The notes under the pieces are model-generated. The model ran no database searches. It was not told the DNA's origin and saw only the letters and a program-made list of their open reading frames with translations. This document shows positions 46,908 to 55,174 of a DNA stretch of 64,000 bases, piece by piece. A program made the position numbers and the translations under genes. The first letter of the stretch is position 1; each line of letters opens with the position of its first letter. The DNA is from Candidatus Alistipes avicola (GTDB taxonomy: Bacteria > Bacteroidota > Bacteroidia > Bacteroidales > Rikenellaceae), in the NCBI GenBank assembly GCA_019118565.1, contig DWYR01000005.1, forward strand, positions 37,957-101,956. Direction: 5' to 3'.

Positions 46908-48242
46908 TTATCTTCTGCGCATCATGCCCTGTGGCATTTTGGGCATCCGCAAGTTGCCGCCTGCTACGGCTTTCATCATCTTGCGGGTCTCCTCAAACTG
47001 TTTCATCAGACGGTTCACATCGGCCAGCGTCGTGCCGCTGCCTTTGGCCAAGCGTTCGCGGCGTTTGGCGTTGATGATCTCCGGATTCTCACGTTCGGCC
47101 GGAGTCATCGAGTTGATGATCGCCTCGGTCTGTTTGAAGGCATCGTCGGGAATATCCACGTTCTTGAGCATTTTGCCCATGCCGGGGATCATCGAGGCGA
47201 GCTCCTTCATGTTACCCATCTTCTTGATCTGGGCGATCTGCGACATGAAGTCGTTGAAGTTGAACTGGTTTTTGACGATTTTTTTCTTCAGGCGGCGGGC
47301 CTCCTCCTCGTCATACTGTTCCTGGGCACGCTCCACGAGCGAAACGACATCGCCCATACCCAGAATACGGTCGGCCATACGCTCCGGATGGAAAACCTGG
47401 ATGGCATCCATCTTCTCGCCGCTCGAAATGAATTTCAACGGCTTGTTTACGACCGACCGAATTGAGATGGCGGCACCGCCCCGTGTATCACCATCGAGCT
47501 TGGTGAGCACTACGCCGTCGAAGTCGAGCCGCTCGTTGAATTCGCGGGCCGTGTTGACGGCATCCTGACCGGTCATCGAGTCGACCACGAAGAGCGTTTC
47601 GCTCGGCTTGATCGCCTGTTTGATGGCGGTAATCTCCTGCATCATCGCCTCATCGACAGCCAGACGACCGGCTGTATCGACGATTACGACGTTGTAGCTC
47701 TTCTGACGGGCATATTGGATCGCATTTTCGGCGATCTGTACCGGATTCTTGTTTCCCTCCTCGGTGTAGACCTCCACACCGATCTGCCCTCCGAGGACCT
47801 TCAACTGATCGATGGCGGCCGGACGATAGACATCGCCTGCCACGAGCAGTACCTGGCGTCCCTTCTTGCTCTTGAGCAGCGAGGCGAGCTTGCCCGAGAA
47901 GGTTGTTTTACCGGAACCCTGCAGACCGGCGATCAGGATGACGGCCGGATTTCCTTCGAGCTTGATGTCGGTAGCCGTACCACCCATGAGCTGGGCCAAC
48001 TCGTCGCGGACGATCTTGGTGATCATCTGCCCCGGCTTGACCGATTTCAGGACATCCTGTCCGAGGGCTTTGTTTTTGACCTCGTCGGTGAAGGATTTGG
48101 CTACTTTATAGTTTACGTCGGCATCGATCAGGGCGCGGCGAATCTCCTTGAGGGTTTCGGCCACGTTGATTTCGGTGATTCGGCCTTCGCCTTTGATCAG
48201 CTTGAACGACCGTTCTAATTTGTCGGTTAGATTCTCAAACAT
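46908..48242 (-). CDS. ffh: Signal recognition particle protein Ffh
   Basis: A 444-residue SRP GTPase that binds signal sequences of nascent membrane proteins. N domain to about 85; G domain with GLQGSGKTTFSGKLA, DTAGRLAVDE and TKLDGDTRGG; M domain from about 300, Met-rich, ending in MPKMPQGMMRRR. Its RNA partner is encoded at 19311-19408. It has its own promoter. Confidence 0.97.
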   Translation of the reverse strand: MFENLTDKLERSFKLIKGEGRITEINVAETLKEIRRALIDADVNYKVAKSFTDEVKNKALGQDVLKSVKPGQMITKIVRDELAQLMGGTATDIKLEGNPAVILIAGLQGSGKTTFSGKLASLLKSKKGRQVLLVAGDVYRPAAIDQLKVLGGQIGVEVYTEEGNKNPVQIAENAIQYARQKSYNVVIVDTAGRLAVDEAMMQEITAIKQAIKPSETLFVVDSMTGQDAVNTAREFNERLDFDGVVLTKLDGDTRGGAAISIRSVVNKPLKFISSGEKMDAIQVFHPERMADRILGMGDVVSLVERAQEQYDEEEARRLKKKIVKNQFNFNDFMSQIAQIKKMGNMKELASMIPGMGKMLKNVDIPDDAFKQTEAIINSMTPAERENPEIINAKRRERLAKGSGTTLADVNRLMKQFEETRKMMKAVAGGNLRMPKMPQGMMRRR

Positions 48243-48334
48243 AATGGAGCGTTGTGTGTCGTATTGTTTAATCGGCCGGAAGCGACGGCTGGTGAGTGTA
48301 CGCTAAGCCTGGTCTTCGGTCGAATTTTCCCCGG

Positions 48335-48365
48335 CAAATATACGAAACAAATCACAGATTGCCAA
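48335..48365 (-). promoter_or_regulatory. ffh promoter
   Basis: On the minus strand: TTG (48363-48365), 20 bp, TATATTTG (48335-48342). The ffh start is 92 bp downstream. Confidence 0.65.
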
Positions 48366-48405
48366 CCGCTCCGGAGCGATTTCGCGCCTTCTCCGTTTGA
48401 AAAAC

Positions 48406-48433
48406 AAAACCCCTCGATTTTTCGAGGGGTTTT
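48406..48433 (-). terminator. Terminator after the disrupted lipoprotein gene
   Basis: AAAACCCCTCGA (48406-48417) pairs with TCGAGGGGTTTT (48422-48433) around TTTT. On the minus strand a T-rich run follows. Confidence 0.85.
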
Positions 48434-48457
48434 TCGTCGTATCGGGTCTATCGATCC

Positions 48458-50302
48458 TTATTCGTTCTTTACATACATGAAGCGAAGAAGCAACTGGTAG
48501 TCGTTCTCCGAGGGGGAGATCGCCTGGTTTATCTGGAACAGATAGGTCTGTTCGTACTGGTACTCGGTCTGTTCGGGCTCGACGGTCGTTAGGGTGATAA
48601 CGGGCTCCTGAAGGATGAAGCACTCTTTCGTGAGCGGCAGCATGGGCATCTTGTGATCTTCGATGAGGCCGGTTTCTGCATTGAAAACGGAGCACCACGG
48701 GTAGTAAAATTCGAGTGTCAGATCCACCGAGAAGCAGTTGTACTGGATCGTGTAGACGAAGCGGTGCGGATTGTACAGGTCTTCGCTGGAGGTCAGATCC
48801 TGGAGCGAGGTCGAGACGATCCCGAAGTTGTCGATATCCTCCTGCGACACGAAAATATAGTCCAGACTCGGGCCGCTTTCCGTCATCGGCCAGATGTTTA
48901 TGGTGCGGTATTCGGTCTGCTCGTCGAAGGTTCCGTCGGAGAAGGTGCTGCGGATGGTCGCATAGGAGGTGTAGGCATTGACACTGTAGGAGTGCTGGTC
49001 CGGGGTTTCCGGGTCGAACGTGTAGGGCAGCGTCCCTTCATCGACGATCTCCTGCTTGGTCAGATAGGTGATATAGTCCGGTCGGGGCGGAACGCTTGCC
49101 GGACCGTAGTGCAGCGTGTAGGTACATTCGAAACGGTCCGTGCCTTCAGTCCTGGTGATGACGATCGTGCTGACACGCCCCTCACCGTCGAAGGTATACT
49201 CGTATGTGGAGAGCTCATCACCTTCCGTACGGCTGGCTGGCAGGTTCTTGGTGGTAATGCCGCACGAACCGATCAACATGTTGACCTCTTCGAGGTCCGT
49301 GAGCGCTATGGCACCGACATCGATTCCGACCCAGGGGTTGGGGTATTCGGTATAGGTGAACGTTGCGCTTCCCTGGTCTTTATTGTTCCCGGATGTCTGG
49401 ATGCTCATCAGGTTGCCCTCCTGCCAGGTCATGGTCGACTGGTAGTTGTTGGAGGGGTCGTACGAGGAGGTGTAGGTGGTGCTGGCCAGGGTGCCGTCGG
49501 CATTGTAGGTGAATGTTTGAATGCCGCCGTCAGGGTCGGTACTGTCGGTGATCAGACCACCGGCGCTCAGCAGATAATCCTGCGAATACTCGCCCCGATA
49601 GGGGGTTGCTATTCCGTAGCCGTTCTTTCTGATCTCGACATATTGGGAAGTTGTGGAGATCTTCTGCGAACTTCACTTCAGGGCCGTCTCTTCCGAATAA
49701 GAGAGTTTGTCGGTCTGCTCCTCGTCGAAGGCATAGTACCCCAGAGAGCTCAACTCTCCCTGATCGTCATAGGTGAGCGTTGCATCGTGTTTGCTCGTAT
49801 ACTCTCGATACTCACCCCCTTGGTTGTAGCGCTCGTGCATGGATACCTCGATGTAGGTCAACCGATTTTCAGGAGCGACCTCCGGATATTCGGGTCTTTG
49901 GGGCTCATCCGGATCGGGACCGGGACCCGGCTCTCCGGCGGCACGTTGCGTGATGGTGATCGTAATCCGCTCGCCTCCGCATGTGATGGTGATCGTCGCC
50001 TCACGCGACTGGTTGCCCGTGTTTTCGGTAAGGGACACCTCGATCTGGTTTTCTCCGGCCTCACCTGAGGTGGGGTAGATTGTGATCCAGCTGTCGGCAC
50101 GCGAGACCTCCTGTACGGATGCCTCCCAACTTTGAGTCGCATTGAAATGGATCGTGTGGTTGAGTTCATCGGCAGCGATCGAGGCGGAAAGCTCCTCGGC
50201 CGGGATCTGGATGTTTTTGAAACCTTCCGTATCGCTGTCGCTGCAATAGGTACCCACGAAGGCCATTGCCAATACGGAAACGAACGTAAATAGCTTTCTT
50301 AT
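48458..50302 (-). pseudogene. Disrupted BACON-domain lipoprotein gene (in-frame TGA, start codon ATA)
   Basis: One reading frame runs from about 50302 to 48458 (some 614 codons), broken by a single TGA at 49673-49675. Coding character is the same before and after it: the N-terminal part has a lipoprotein signal (RKLFTFVSVLAMAFVGTYC) and a BACON domain (about 35-120), and the rest is a DUF4595-like beta-rich domain that continues in the same frame through the stop (STTSQYVEIRKNGYG and on). The codon where the signal should start is ATA (50300-50302); no ATG is available, only TTG inside the signal. Both lesions fit G-to-A changes (TGG to TGA, ATG to ATA). The promoter and terminator are intact. 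A sequencing error or recoding is the alternative for the TGA. Confidence 0.8.
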
Positions 50303-50342
50303 ATGAAAATAAAAAAGGGTTAAGTTACATTGCTATCGGATG

Positions 50343-50372
50343 CAAAGTTATTTAAAAAAATACAGATACAAA
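50343..50372 (-). promoter_or_regulatory. Promoter of the disrupted lipoprotein gene
   Basis: On the minus strand: TTTG (50369-50372), 18 bp, TAACTTTG (50343-50350). It is a good match, so the broken gene is probably still transcribed. Confidence 0.65.
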
Positions 50373-50396
50373 TAAAGTGGTAATAAAGATGTTTTT

Positions 50397-50984
50397 TTAT
50401 TTAAGGAGTCCCGCTTCGTAGTAGATGACGATTTGTTCGATGATCCGGTCTTCCCCGTCGGGATCGTAGGGTGTTTTCAGATTTTGTCTGAAGATGCGGG
50501 AAACACCCTGCCAGAAGCCGGCCAGGAAGGTTCCCCGGAACTCCCTCAGGATTTCATAAGCGGTGAAACTCGTCTCGCGGTCGATGAGTTTCAGCAGGAC
50601 TTTCCCCTGGGTATAGGTCATTTTTCGCAGGACGGGGGTGTACTCCGCCTCGATCTCGGCAGCCAGTCGGCGGATGTATTTGCGTTGCTCCTGCGGTGAG
50701 AGGCGAGAGAGATCGACCTTCATGTCGGCCAGTTTTGCTTTGGCTGTTTGGGCGATGGGGTAGACTTTTTTGACGGCATCGACCAATTTGCGATAGCGGC
50801 GTAGACTGATCGTCTTGCCCCGTACGTCTACGGGCAGGATGTGTACGACCAGAATTGTATCTCCGTTGGGTTGAATTTCGATCTCCTGATAGGTGTATCC
50901 TTTGTCTTTGCGTTGCGCGGAGACGGGAGCGATCGACGTGCAGAGCAAAAGAATCGTCAGAAGCAGAGTCACTCGTTTGGTCAT
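50397..50984 (-). CDS. DUF4294 protein, secreted
   Basis: A 195-residue protein with a signal peptide (cut after PVSAQ, residue 24) and the DUF4294 domain: VVHILPVDVRG, LRRYRKLVDAVKKVYPIAQ, and YTPVLRKMTYTQGKVLLKLIDR written here in two parts (YTPVLRKMTYTQGK, VLLKLIDRETSF). Function unknown; the family is confined to Bacteroidetes as far as I know. It is divergent from a thioesterase gene and shares a palindromic promoter region with it. Confidence 0.85.
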   Translation of the reverse strand: MTKRVTLLLTILLLCTSIAPVSAQRKDKGYTYQEIEIQPNGDTILVVHILPVDVRGKTISLRRYRKLVDAVKKVYPIAQTAKAKLADMKVDLSRLSPQEQRKYIRRLAAEIEAEYTPVLRKMTYTQGKVLLKLIDRETSFTAYEILREFRGTFLAGFWQGVSRIFRQNLKTPYDPDGEDRIIEQIVIYYEAGLLK

Positions 50985-51000
50985 GCGATCGAATTTTTGT

Positions 51001-51016
51001 TACCTTTGCAAAGGTA
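51001..51016. promoter_or_regulatory. Palindromic double -7 box serving both strands
   Basis: TACCTTTGCAAAGGTA is a perfect 16-bp palindrome made of two back-to-back TACCTTTG boxes. The plus-strand copy (51001-51008) has TTTG at 50976-50979 with a 21-bp spacer and lies 44 bp before the thioesterase start. The minus copy (51009-51016) is 24 bp before the DUF4294 start and has no clear -33 element. Confidence 0.7.
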
Positions 51017-51052
51017 GTCAAAGAATTTGTAATAATTAAATAGAAAGAAGTT

Positions 51053-51427
51053 ATGTTGGAAAAAGGACTTTCGGCACAGAGTAGTACGACGGTGGATCGC
51101 AGCAATGTGGCTGCAACGATGGGATCTGGCGACCTTCAGGTGTTTGCGACACCCGCCATGGTGGCCTTGATGGAGAATGCGGCCATGACAGCCGTTGCGG
51201 CTCATTTGCCGGAAGGCTCTACAACTGTCGGAGCGGAGATGAACGTGACGCACATCAAACCGTCGGGCGTGGGAGCTGAGATTGTGGCCTCGGCAGTGCT
51301 TACCGAGGTTGATGGCCGTAAACTTACCTTCAATGTGGGGGCCCGCGACGGAGAGAGCCTGATCGGGGAGGGGGTACATGTTCGTTTTATCGTCGATCGT
51401 GAAAAGTTCATGAGCAAAGTGAAGTAG
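51053..51427 (+). CDS. Hotdog-fold thioesterase (FlK-like)
   Basis: A 124-residue hotdog protein. VFATPAMVALMENAAM is the long central helix with the Thr/Glu pair used by FlK-type thioesterases, and GAEMNVTHIKPSGVGAEI supplies the conserved His strand. Such enzymes split small acyl-CoAs; the substrate cannot be told. It stands alone and ends at a palindromic terminator. Confidence 0.85.
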   Translation: MLEKGLSAQSSTTVDRSNVAATMGSGDLQVFATPAMVALMENAAMTAVAAHLPEGSTTVGAEMNVTHIKPSGVGAEIVASAVLTEVDGRKLTFNVGARDGESLIGEGVHVRFIVDREKFMSKVK

Positions 51428-51442
51428 TCATTAGCTTTAATA

Positions 51443-51482
51443 AAAAATAGAGGCCGGGTAAATTTACCCGGCCTCTATTTTT
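51443..51482. terminator. Bidirectional terminator, perfect 40-bp palindrome
   Basis: The 20 bases at 51443-51462 are the exact reverse complement of 51463-51482. It starts with A5 and ends with T5, between convergent thioesterase and nhaD genes. Confidence 0.93.
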
Positions 51483-51495
51483 CTATCTGTTGAGG

Positions 51496-52839
51496 TTAAA
51501 AACCGAAGATAAGGTGCTGGAGGAAGATGATGACAATACCGCTCAGGTATCCTGCCAGTGCCAGTAGCGAAATGCGTTTCAGATACCAGCCGAAGCTGAT
51601 CTTCTCGAGACCCATGGCGACTACGCCGGCAGCCGATCCGATGATCAGGATGCTACCGCCGACACCGGCGCAGTAAGCCAGCAGATGCCAGAAGATACCG
51701 TCCTGTACGAATGCTTGCATATAGGTCGGGTCGAGGCTGGCAGCCAGCGTAGCCGGATCGACGATCGGATACATACCCATGCAGGCGGCAACCAGCGGCA
51801 CGTTATCCACAACGGCCGACAACAGACCGGTGATACCTGCGATCGTGTATACCTCGTGGATGTTCGTATCGAGGAAGTTCGCAAAGTCGGTCAGAAGGCC
51901 GGCGCTTTGCAGAGCCGCGACGGACATCAGAATACCCAGGAAGAAAAGTATTGTCGGCATATCGATATGTTTGAGGACTTTCGATACGCGGTTTTTGATC
52001 GACTCCTCCATATTGTGCTTGCGGTTATAGACCGCCTCGGTGAATACCCAGAGCGCACCGAGTGAGATCAACATACCCAGATAGGGAGGCAGCCCTGTGA
52101 GTGCTTTGAAAACGGGAACAAACAGCAGTCCGCCGACACCCAGAATCAGGATGTACTTGCGCAGACGGGGCCCGACATGGGGTGGCAGCGGATTGACTGC
52201 CGAAGTTTGCTTCTGAGCATCCTTGCTTTTATTCTTGTCTGAGATGAAGCGGCTGGCCAAGGCTGTAGGGATGACTACCGAGATGATCGCAGGCAGGAAA
52301 AGACTGCCGATCAGTGGAAGTGAAGTGACGTTGCCACGCATCCAGAGCATGATGGTCGTCACGTCGCCGATCGGAGAGAAGGCACCGCCGCTGTTGGCCG
52401 CGATAATGATGACGCTGGCAAAGATCCAACGCTCCTTGTAGTTGGCGACCACGCGTCGGAGCAGCATGACCATGATGATCGTGGTGGTCATGTTGTCCAG
52501 GACGGCAGACATGAAGAAGGTGATCAGGGCCAGTATCCAAAGCAGTTTCCGCTTGTTGCGGGTAGTGATATGATCTGTGATGATACCGAAGCCTCCGTGA
52601 CGGTCGATCAGATCGACGATGGTCATTGCTCCGATCAGGAAGAAGAGGATTTCGCTGGTATCTCCCAGGTGCTCGATCAGTTCGGTCCCGATTTGTACAT
52701 CGTGGCCGAAGAGACTGAATATCGTCCAGAGCGCACTGCACATGACCAGCGCGATGGCCGCTTTGTCGATACGTAATTTATGTTCGAGGGCGATGCAGAG
52801 ATACCCGAGAACAAAAATCAGAATCATTGCTAAAATCAT
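51496..52839 (-). CDS. nhaD: NhaD-type Na+/H+ antiporter
   Basis: A 447-residue inner-membrane protein with about 12 helices of the ion-transporter superfamily. Conserved segments: HLGDTSEILFFLIGAMTIVD in two parts (HLGDTSEILFF, LIGAMTIVDLID), NTHEVYTIAG-like loop near 335, LSAVVDNVPLVAACMGMYP and the helix AANSGGAFSPIGDVTTIMLW with polar residues in the membrane. It exchanges Na+ or Li+ for protons. Single gene. Confidence 0.92.
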   Translation of the reverse strand: MILAMILIFVLGYLCIALEHKLRIDKAAIALVMCSALWTIFSLFGHDVQIGTELIEHLGDTSEILFFLIGAMTIVDLIDRHGGFGIITDHITTRNKRKLLWILALITFFMSAVLDNMTTTIIMVMLLRRVVANYKERWIFASVIIIAANSGGAFSPIGDVTTIMLWMRGNVTSLPLIGSLFLPAIISVVIPTALASRFISDKNKSKDAQKQTSAVNPLPPHVGPRLRKYILILGVGGLLFVPVFKALTGLPPYLGMLISLGALWVFTEAVYNRKHNMEESIKNRVSKVLKHIDMPTILFFLGILMSVAALQSAGLLTDFANFLDTNIHEVYTIAGITGLLSAVVDNVPLVAACMGMYPIVDPATLAASLDPTYMQAFVQDGIFWHLLAYCAGVGGSILIIGSAAGVVAMGLEKISFGWYLKRISLLALAGYLSGIVIIFLQHLIFGF

Positions 52840-53205
52840 AGCTTCTATCTGTTTTTATATTTGTTTATTAATAAAAGTCATCGAAAGTTTCGTTGATCGG
52901 TTACGCGTCTCATGCTTTGTTCCGGGATTTCACTCCGTTGCATGTGAGAGCGGTCGCTCCCCTCCGAATTCGATCGATGCATACCCCTTTCCGACTTGGC
53001 CGTTATAAATACGTCGATCTGTACGAAATATTTTTCTCGTTGTCGTTTTTTTGGGGCGATCTTTTGTTTGCAGAAACCCGCACTGTTCCTCCTTCGCCCG
53101 GTGTTGTCGGGACGAGGGTAAATTCGTTTTGTATCGAGGGGGAAAGCCGAGAGGAGTTTATCCCCTGGTGCGGGATGCAACCCGAAACGTTGCCGTATCT
53201 TTTGG
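52840..53205. other. Intergenic stretch, no supported gene
   Basis: A plus-strand frame of 106 codons (52893-53213) is open but has no promoter, family match or coding pattern. I see no RNA gene or repeat. Confidence 0.45.
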
Positions 53206-53571
53206 CTAAATGATGATTTTTCTGTAGGCATATATGTATCGGTCGGCCGAACGGAGAAGATCCGATTGGCAATGGACCGTATGCCCGCAGATTTTTTCGG
53301 AATGGAAATAGTAGTGCAGCAGGAACGAGTATTGATACCCATACCCGGGAATCCAGCAGTAGGAATCTCCTTCGGAAAATTGCGAAACTCTGCCTTCGTA
53401 CAGAGTTTGCAAAGGGGTCAAAGGTGTTTCTATCGGATTGAAATCATTCGGGCAACTGGCTGTAATCGAGGCCGTAGTATGGAATTGGACGCCAGGATGG
53501 TCCGCCGATATTTCGATGCGGACGAATATCGATGCCAAAAAGACGAATATGAGAATCTCCCAGCGTTTCAT
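53206..53571 (-). CDS. Small secreted hypothetical protein
   Basis: A 121-residue open frame that begins with a signal-like sequence (MKRWEILIFVFLASIFVRI) and has four Cys in the mature part (ASCPND, SYCWIPG, KICGH, VHCQ), an even number that would fit disulfides in an exported protein. A TATCTTTG box lies 20 bp before the ATG. No family recognised. A plus-strand frame overlaps (53266-53685), but it has no promoter. Confidence 0.5.
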   Translation of the reverse strand: MKRWEILIFVFLASIFVRIEISADHPGVQFHTTASITASCPNDFNPIETPLTPLQTLYEGRVSQFSEGDSYCWIPGYGYQYSFLLHYYFHSEKICGHTVHCQSDLLRSADRYIYAYRKIII

Positions 53572-53590
53572 GAAAAAAGAAATATCTGTG

Positions 53591-53598
53591 CAAAGATA
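53591..53598 (-). promoter_or_regulatory. -7 box of the small secreted protein gene
   Basis: TATCTTTG on the minus strand, 20 bp before the ATG at 53571. No -33 element found. Confidence 0.45.
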
Positions 53599-53785
53599 AC
53601 AAAAATGGATAGAATCGGTCGAATTATTGAAAATAAAAACGAAGAAGTCCGGTCGTTTATCTTCTCTTTGTTTCAGAGATTGTAAGGTGTTCTTTTTTGG
53701 GGAGATGGATTGGCTTCAGGAAGAGGGTAACGAGTTGCTTGATAAAAGGGGAGGCTCCTCTTTTGTCGGATTTAGCGTTGGATTT

Positions 53786-53816
53786 TTTGAAGTTTGATTT
53801 TTTTGCCGTACCTTTG
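53786..53816 (+). promoter_or_regulatory. tRNA-Gln promoter
   Basis: TTTG (53786-53789), 19 bp, TACCTTTG (53809-53816); the tRNA starts 23 bp after the box. Confidence 0.8.
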
Positions 53817-53838
53817 CCTCTGCTTACGAGCAACGGAT

Positions 53839-53912
53839 TGAACTATGGTGTAATGGTAACACAGCAGATTTTGGTTCTGTCGTTCCAGGTTCGAGTCCTG
53901 GTAGTTCAACCA
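53839..53912 (+). tRNA. tRNA-Gln (anticodon TTG)
   Basis: Acceptor TGAACTA (53839-53845) pairs with TAGTTCA (53902-53908), discriminator A, and CCA is encoded (53910-53912). The anticodon loop is TTTTGGT with anticodon TTG; the T arm reads CCAGGTTCGAGTCCTGG. The UA-starting acceptor is usual for Gln. Confidence 0.96.
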
Positions 53913-53915
53913 AAA

Positions 53916-53950
53916 AAACCACCCTCCGGTAGGGTGGTTTTATTTTTTTT
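53916..53950 (+). terminator. Terminator after tRNA-Gln
   Basis: AAACCACCCT (53916-53925) pairs with AGGGTGGTTT (53931-53940), followed by TATTTTTTTT. Confidence 0.9.
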
Positions 53951-54004
53951 CGTGGATATGAAAAAGGGATGGAAAGATTTTTCCTATCCCTTTTTTTAGG
54001 CTGG

Positions 54005-54262
54005 TTATCGGCTTCTCAGCATCTGTCGCAGGGCGTGCGCCAGTTGGTCGGGGCACGAGGTCCCTTTGCCCTTGCAGTCGATCCCTTCGAGCTTCTCGAT
54101 AGCATCCGTAGCTTTCAAGCCTTGGGTCAGGCGGCTGATCCCCTGAGTATTCCCGTGGCACCCCCCGTCGAAACGAACGCTTTTGATAATACCATTCTCC
54201 AACTCTATTTCAATTTGACGGGAGCAGGTCCCCTGCGTCTGATAGATATATCGCTGTGTCAT
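54005..54262 (-). CDS. TSCPD-domain protein (TIGR03905-like)
   Basis: An 85-residue protein that is only a TSCPD domain: FDGGCHGNTQGISRL near the middle and the name-giving TSCPDQLAHALRQML at the C-terminus. This domain also ends some ribonucleotide reductases; the stand-alone form has no proven role, but its Cys suggest metal binding. The start at 54262 is used because the upstream extension runs through the yajC terminator. Confidence 0.85.
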   Translation of the reverse strand: MTQRYIYQTQGTCSRQIEIELENGIIKSVRFDGGCHGNTQGISRLTQGLKATDAIEKLEGIDCKGKGTSCPDQLAHALRQMLRSR

Positions 54263-54314
54263 ATTCGATGTTGTCTTGCACTGAATTTGAATAGGACTCA
54301 AGACCTTGAGTCTG

Positions 54315-54349
54315 AAAAAAAATCCCCTCCGCAACAAGAGGAGGGGATT
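54315..54349 (-). terminator. Terminator after yajC
   Basis: AATCCCCTCC (54321-54330) pairs with GGAGGGGATT (54340-54349); on the minus strand it runs into a T-rich tract (54315-54322). Confidence 0.88.
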
Positions 54350-54371
54350 GTCTTGTCTTTGAGGGGTAGTC

Positions 54372-54692
54372 TTATTTCTGCGGATTCTGCAGATCGCTGT
54401 TGTCGGCTACTACCATGTTCTTGTCGATGCGCAGGGTGACGTTGCTGTCCACCTCGATCAGCAGGGTAGTCTCTTTCACCTCTTTTACGATGCCGTAGAT
54501 ACCGCCTGCGGTGATGATCTTGTCGCCCTTTTTCAGACCGGCACGGAATTGAGCCATCTGTTTGCGGCGTTTGGATTCGGGACGCCACATGAAGAACCAG
54601 AGTACGAGAATCATCAGACCGAGCATGATGAAGAGCGAGTATCCGCCGCCCGGCTGGGGAGCACCGGCAGGTGCCTGAAGAAGATTGATCAT
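54372..54692 (-). CDS. yajC: Preprotein translocase subunit YajC
   Basis: A 106-residue protein with one N-terminal helix (YSLFIMLGLMILVLWFFMW) and the YajC core RKQMAQFRAGLKKGDKIITAGGIYGIV in two parts (RKQMAQFRAGLKKGDK, IITAGGIYGIVKEV). It is an accessory part of the Sec translocon with SecDF. It lies 74 bp behind the DUF1573 gene in the nusB group and may also have its own promoter in that gap. Confidence 0.95.
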   Translation of the reverse strand: MINLLQAPAGAPQPGGGYSLFIMLGLMILVLWFFMWRPESKRRKQMAQFRAGLKKGDKIITAGGIYGIVKEVKETTLLIEVDSNVTLRIDKNMVVADNSDLQNPQK

Positions 54693-54735
54693 AGTTATAA
54701 TCGTTTGTTAGGTAAATAATTTTCGCGTATCGGGA

Positions 54736-54743
54736 CAAATATA
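54736..54743 (-). promoter_or_regulatory. Possible yajC -7 box
   Basis: TATATTTG on the minus strand, 43 bp before the yajC start. No ideal -33 element. Confidence 0.45.
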
Positions 54744-54766
54744 CGAATTTTTAGGGAAAATCGTCG

Positions 54767-55174
54767 TCAATAGACATCGGCTTCCACATATATTTTTAAC
54801 GGAGCGGATGATTCCGAATTGTATAGTTTGAGCAATTTCATTTGCCACCCGTATTCGCCGCGTGAATCGAACCGCAGATCGAAGGGTATCTCCTCGCCGG
54901 GTTTGATCGGTTTGCGCTCGAATTCGGGTCGGACGCATTGACAGGAGACTTCGTGCCGGGTGATGACCAGGGTTTGTGAGGAGGCATTGCGTAGGTGCAG
55001 GTGTTTGACACCGAGCTCGCCGCTGTGGAGCCGACCGAAACGAACCGTATCCGAACAGCCTGCCGTCAGTGTGGTATCGCTTATTTCGATCGTCTGACCA
55101 GAGAAGACGGTGCTTTCCCGACTTTGGCATCCGACAATGAGGAGCCCGGCCAATATGAGGGAGAGGTAACGCAT
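54767..55174 (-). CDS. DUF1573 lipoprotein
   Basis: A 135-residue lipoprotein (signal MRYLSLILAGLLIVGC, Cys16) with one DUF1573 domain: FGRLHSGELGVKHLHLRNAS, then VSCQCVRPEF, then KPGEEIPFDLRFDSRG. This is an immunoglobulin-like fold common in Bacteroidetes periplasmic proteins; its role is unknown. Its ATG overlaps the nusB stop (TGATG), so it is translated from the nusB transcript. The start at 55174 is chosen for the lipobox; the longer open frame is a shadow of nusB. Confidence 0.88.
   Translation of the reverse strand: MRYLSLILAGLLIVGCQSRESTVFSGQTIEISDTTLTAGCSDTVRFGRLHSGELGVKHLHLRNASSQTLVITRHEVSCQCVRPEFERKPIKPGEEIPFDLRFDSRGEYGWQMKLLKLYNSESSAPLKIYVEADVY

Noticed and set aside
48653..50068. 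471-codon plus-strand frame over the disrupted lipoprotein gene
   Set aside because: Long and unbroken, but the product is a low-complexity Val/Arg/Gly mix. The minus strand has the signal peptide, BACON domain, promoter and terminator.
52893..53213. 106-codon plus-strand frame
   Set aside because: No promoter box, no signal, no family match; overlaps the end of the opposite-strand small gene.
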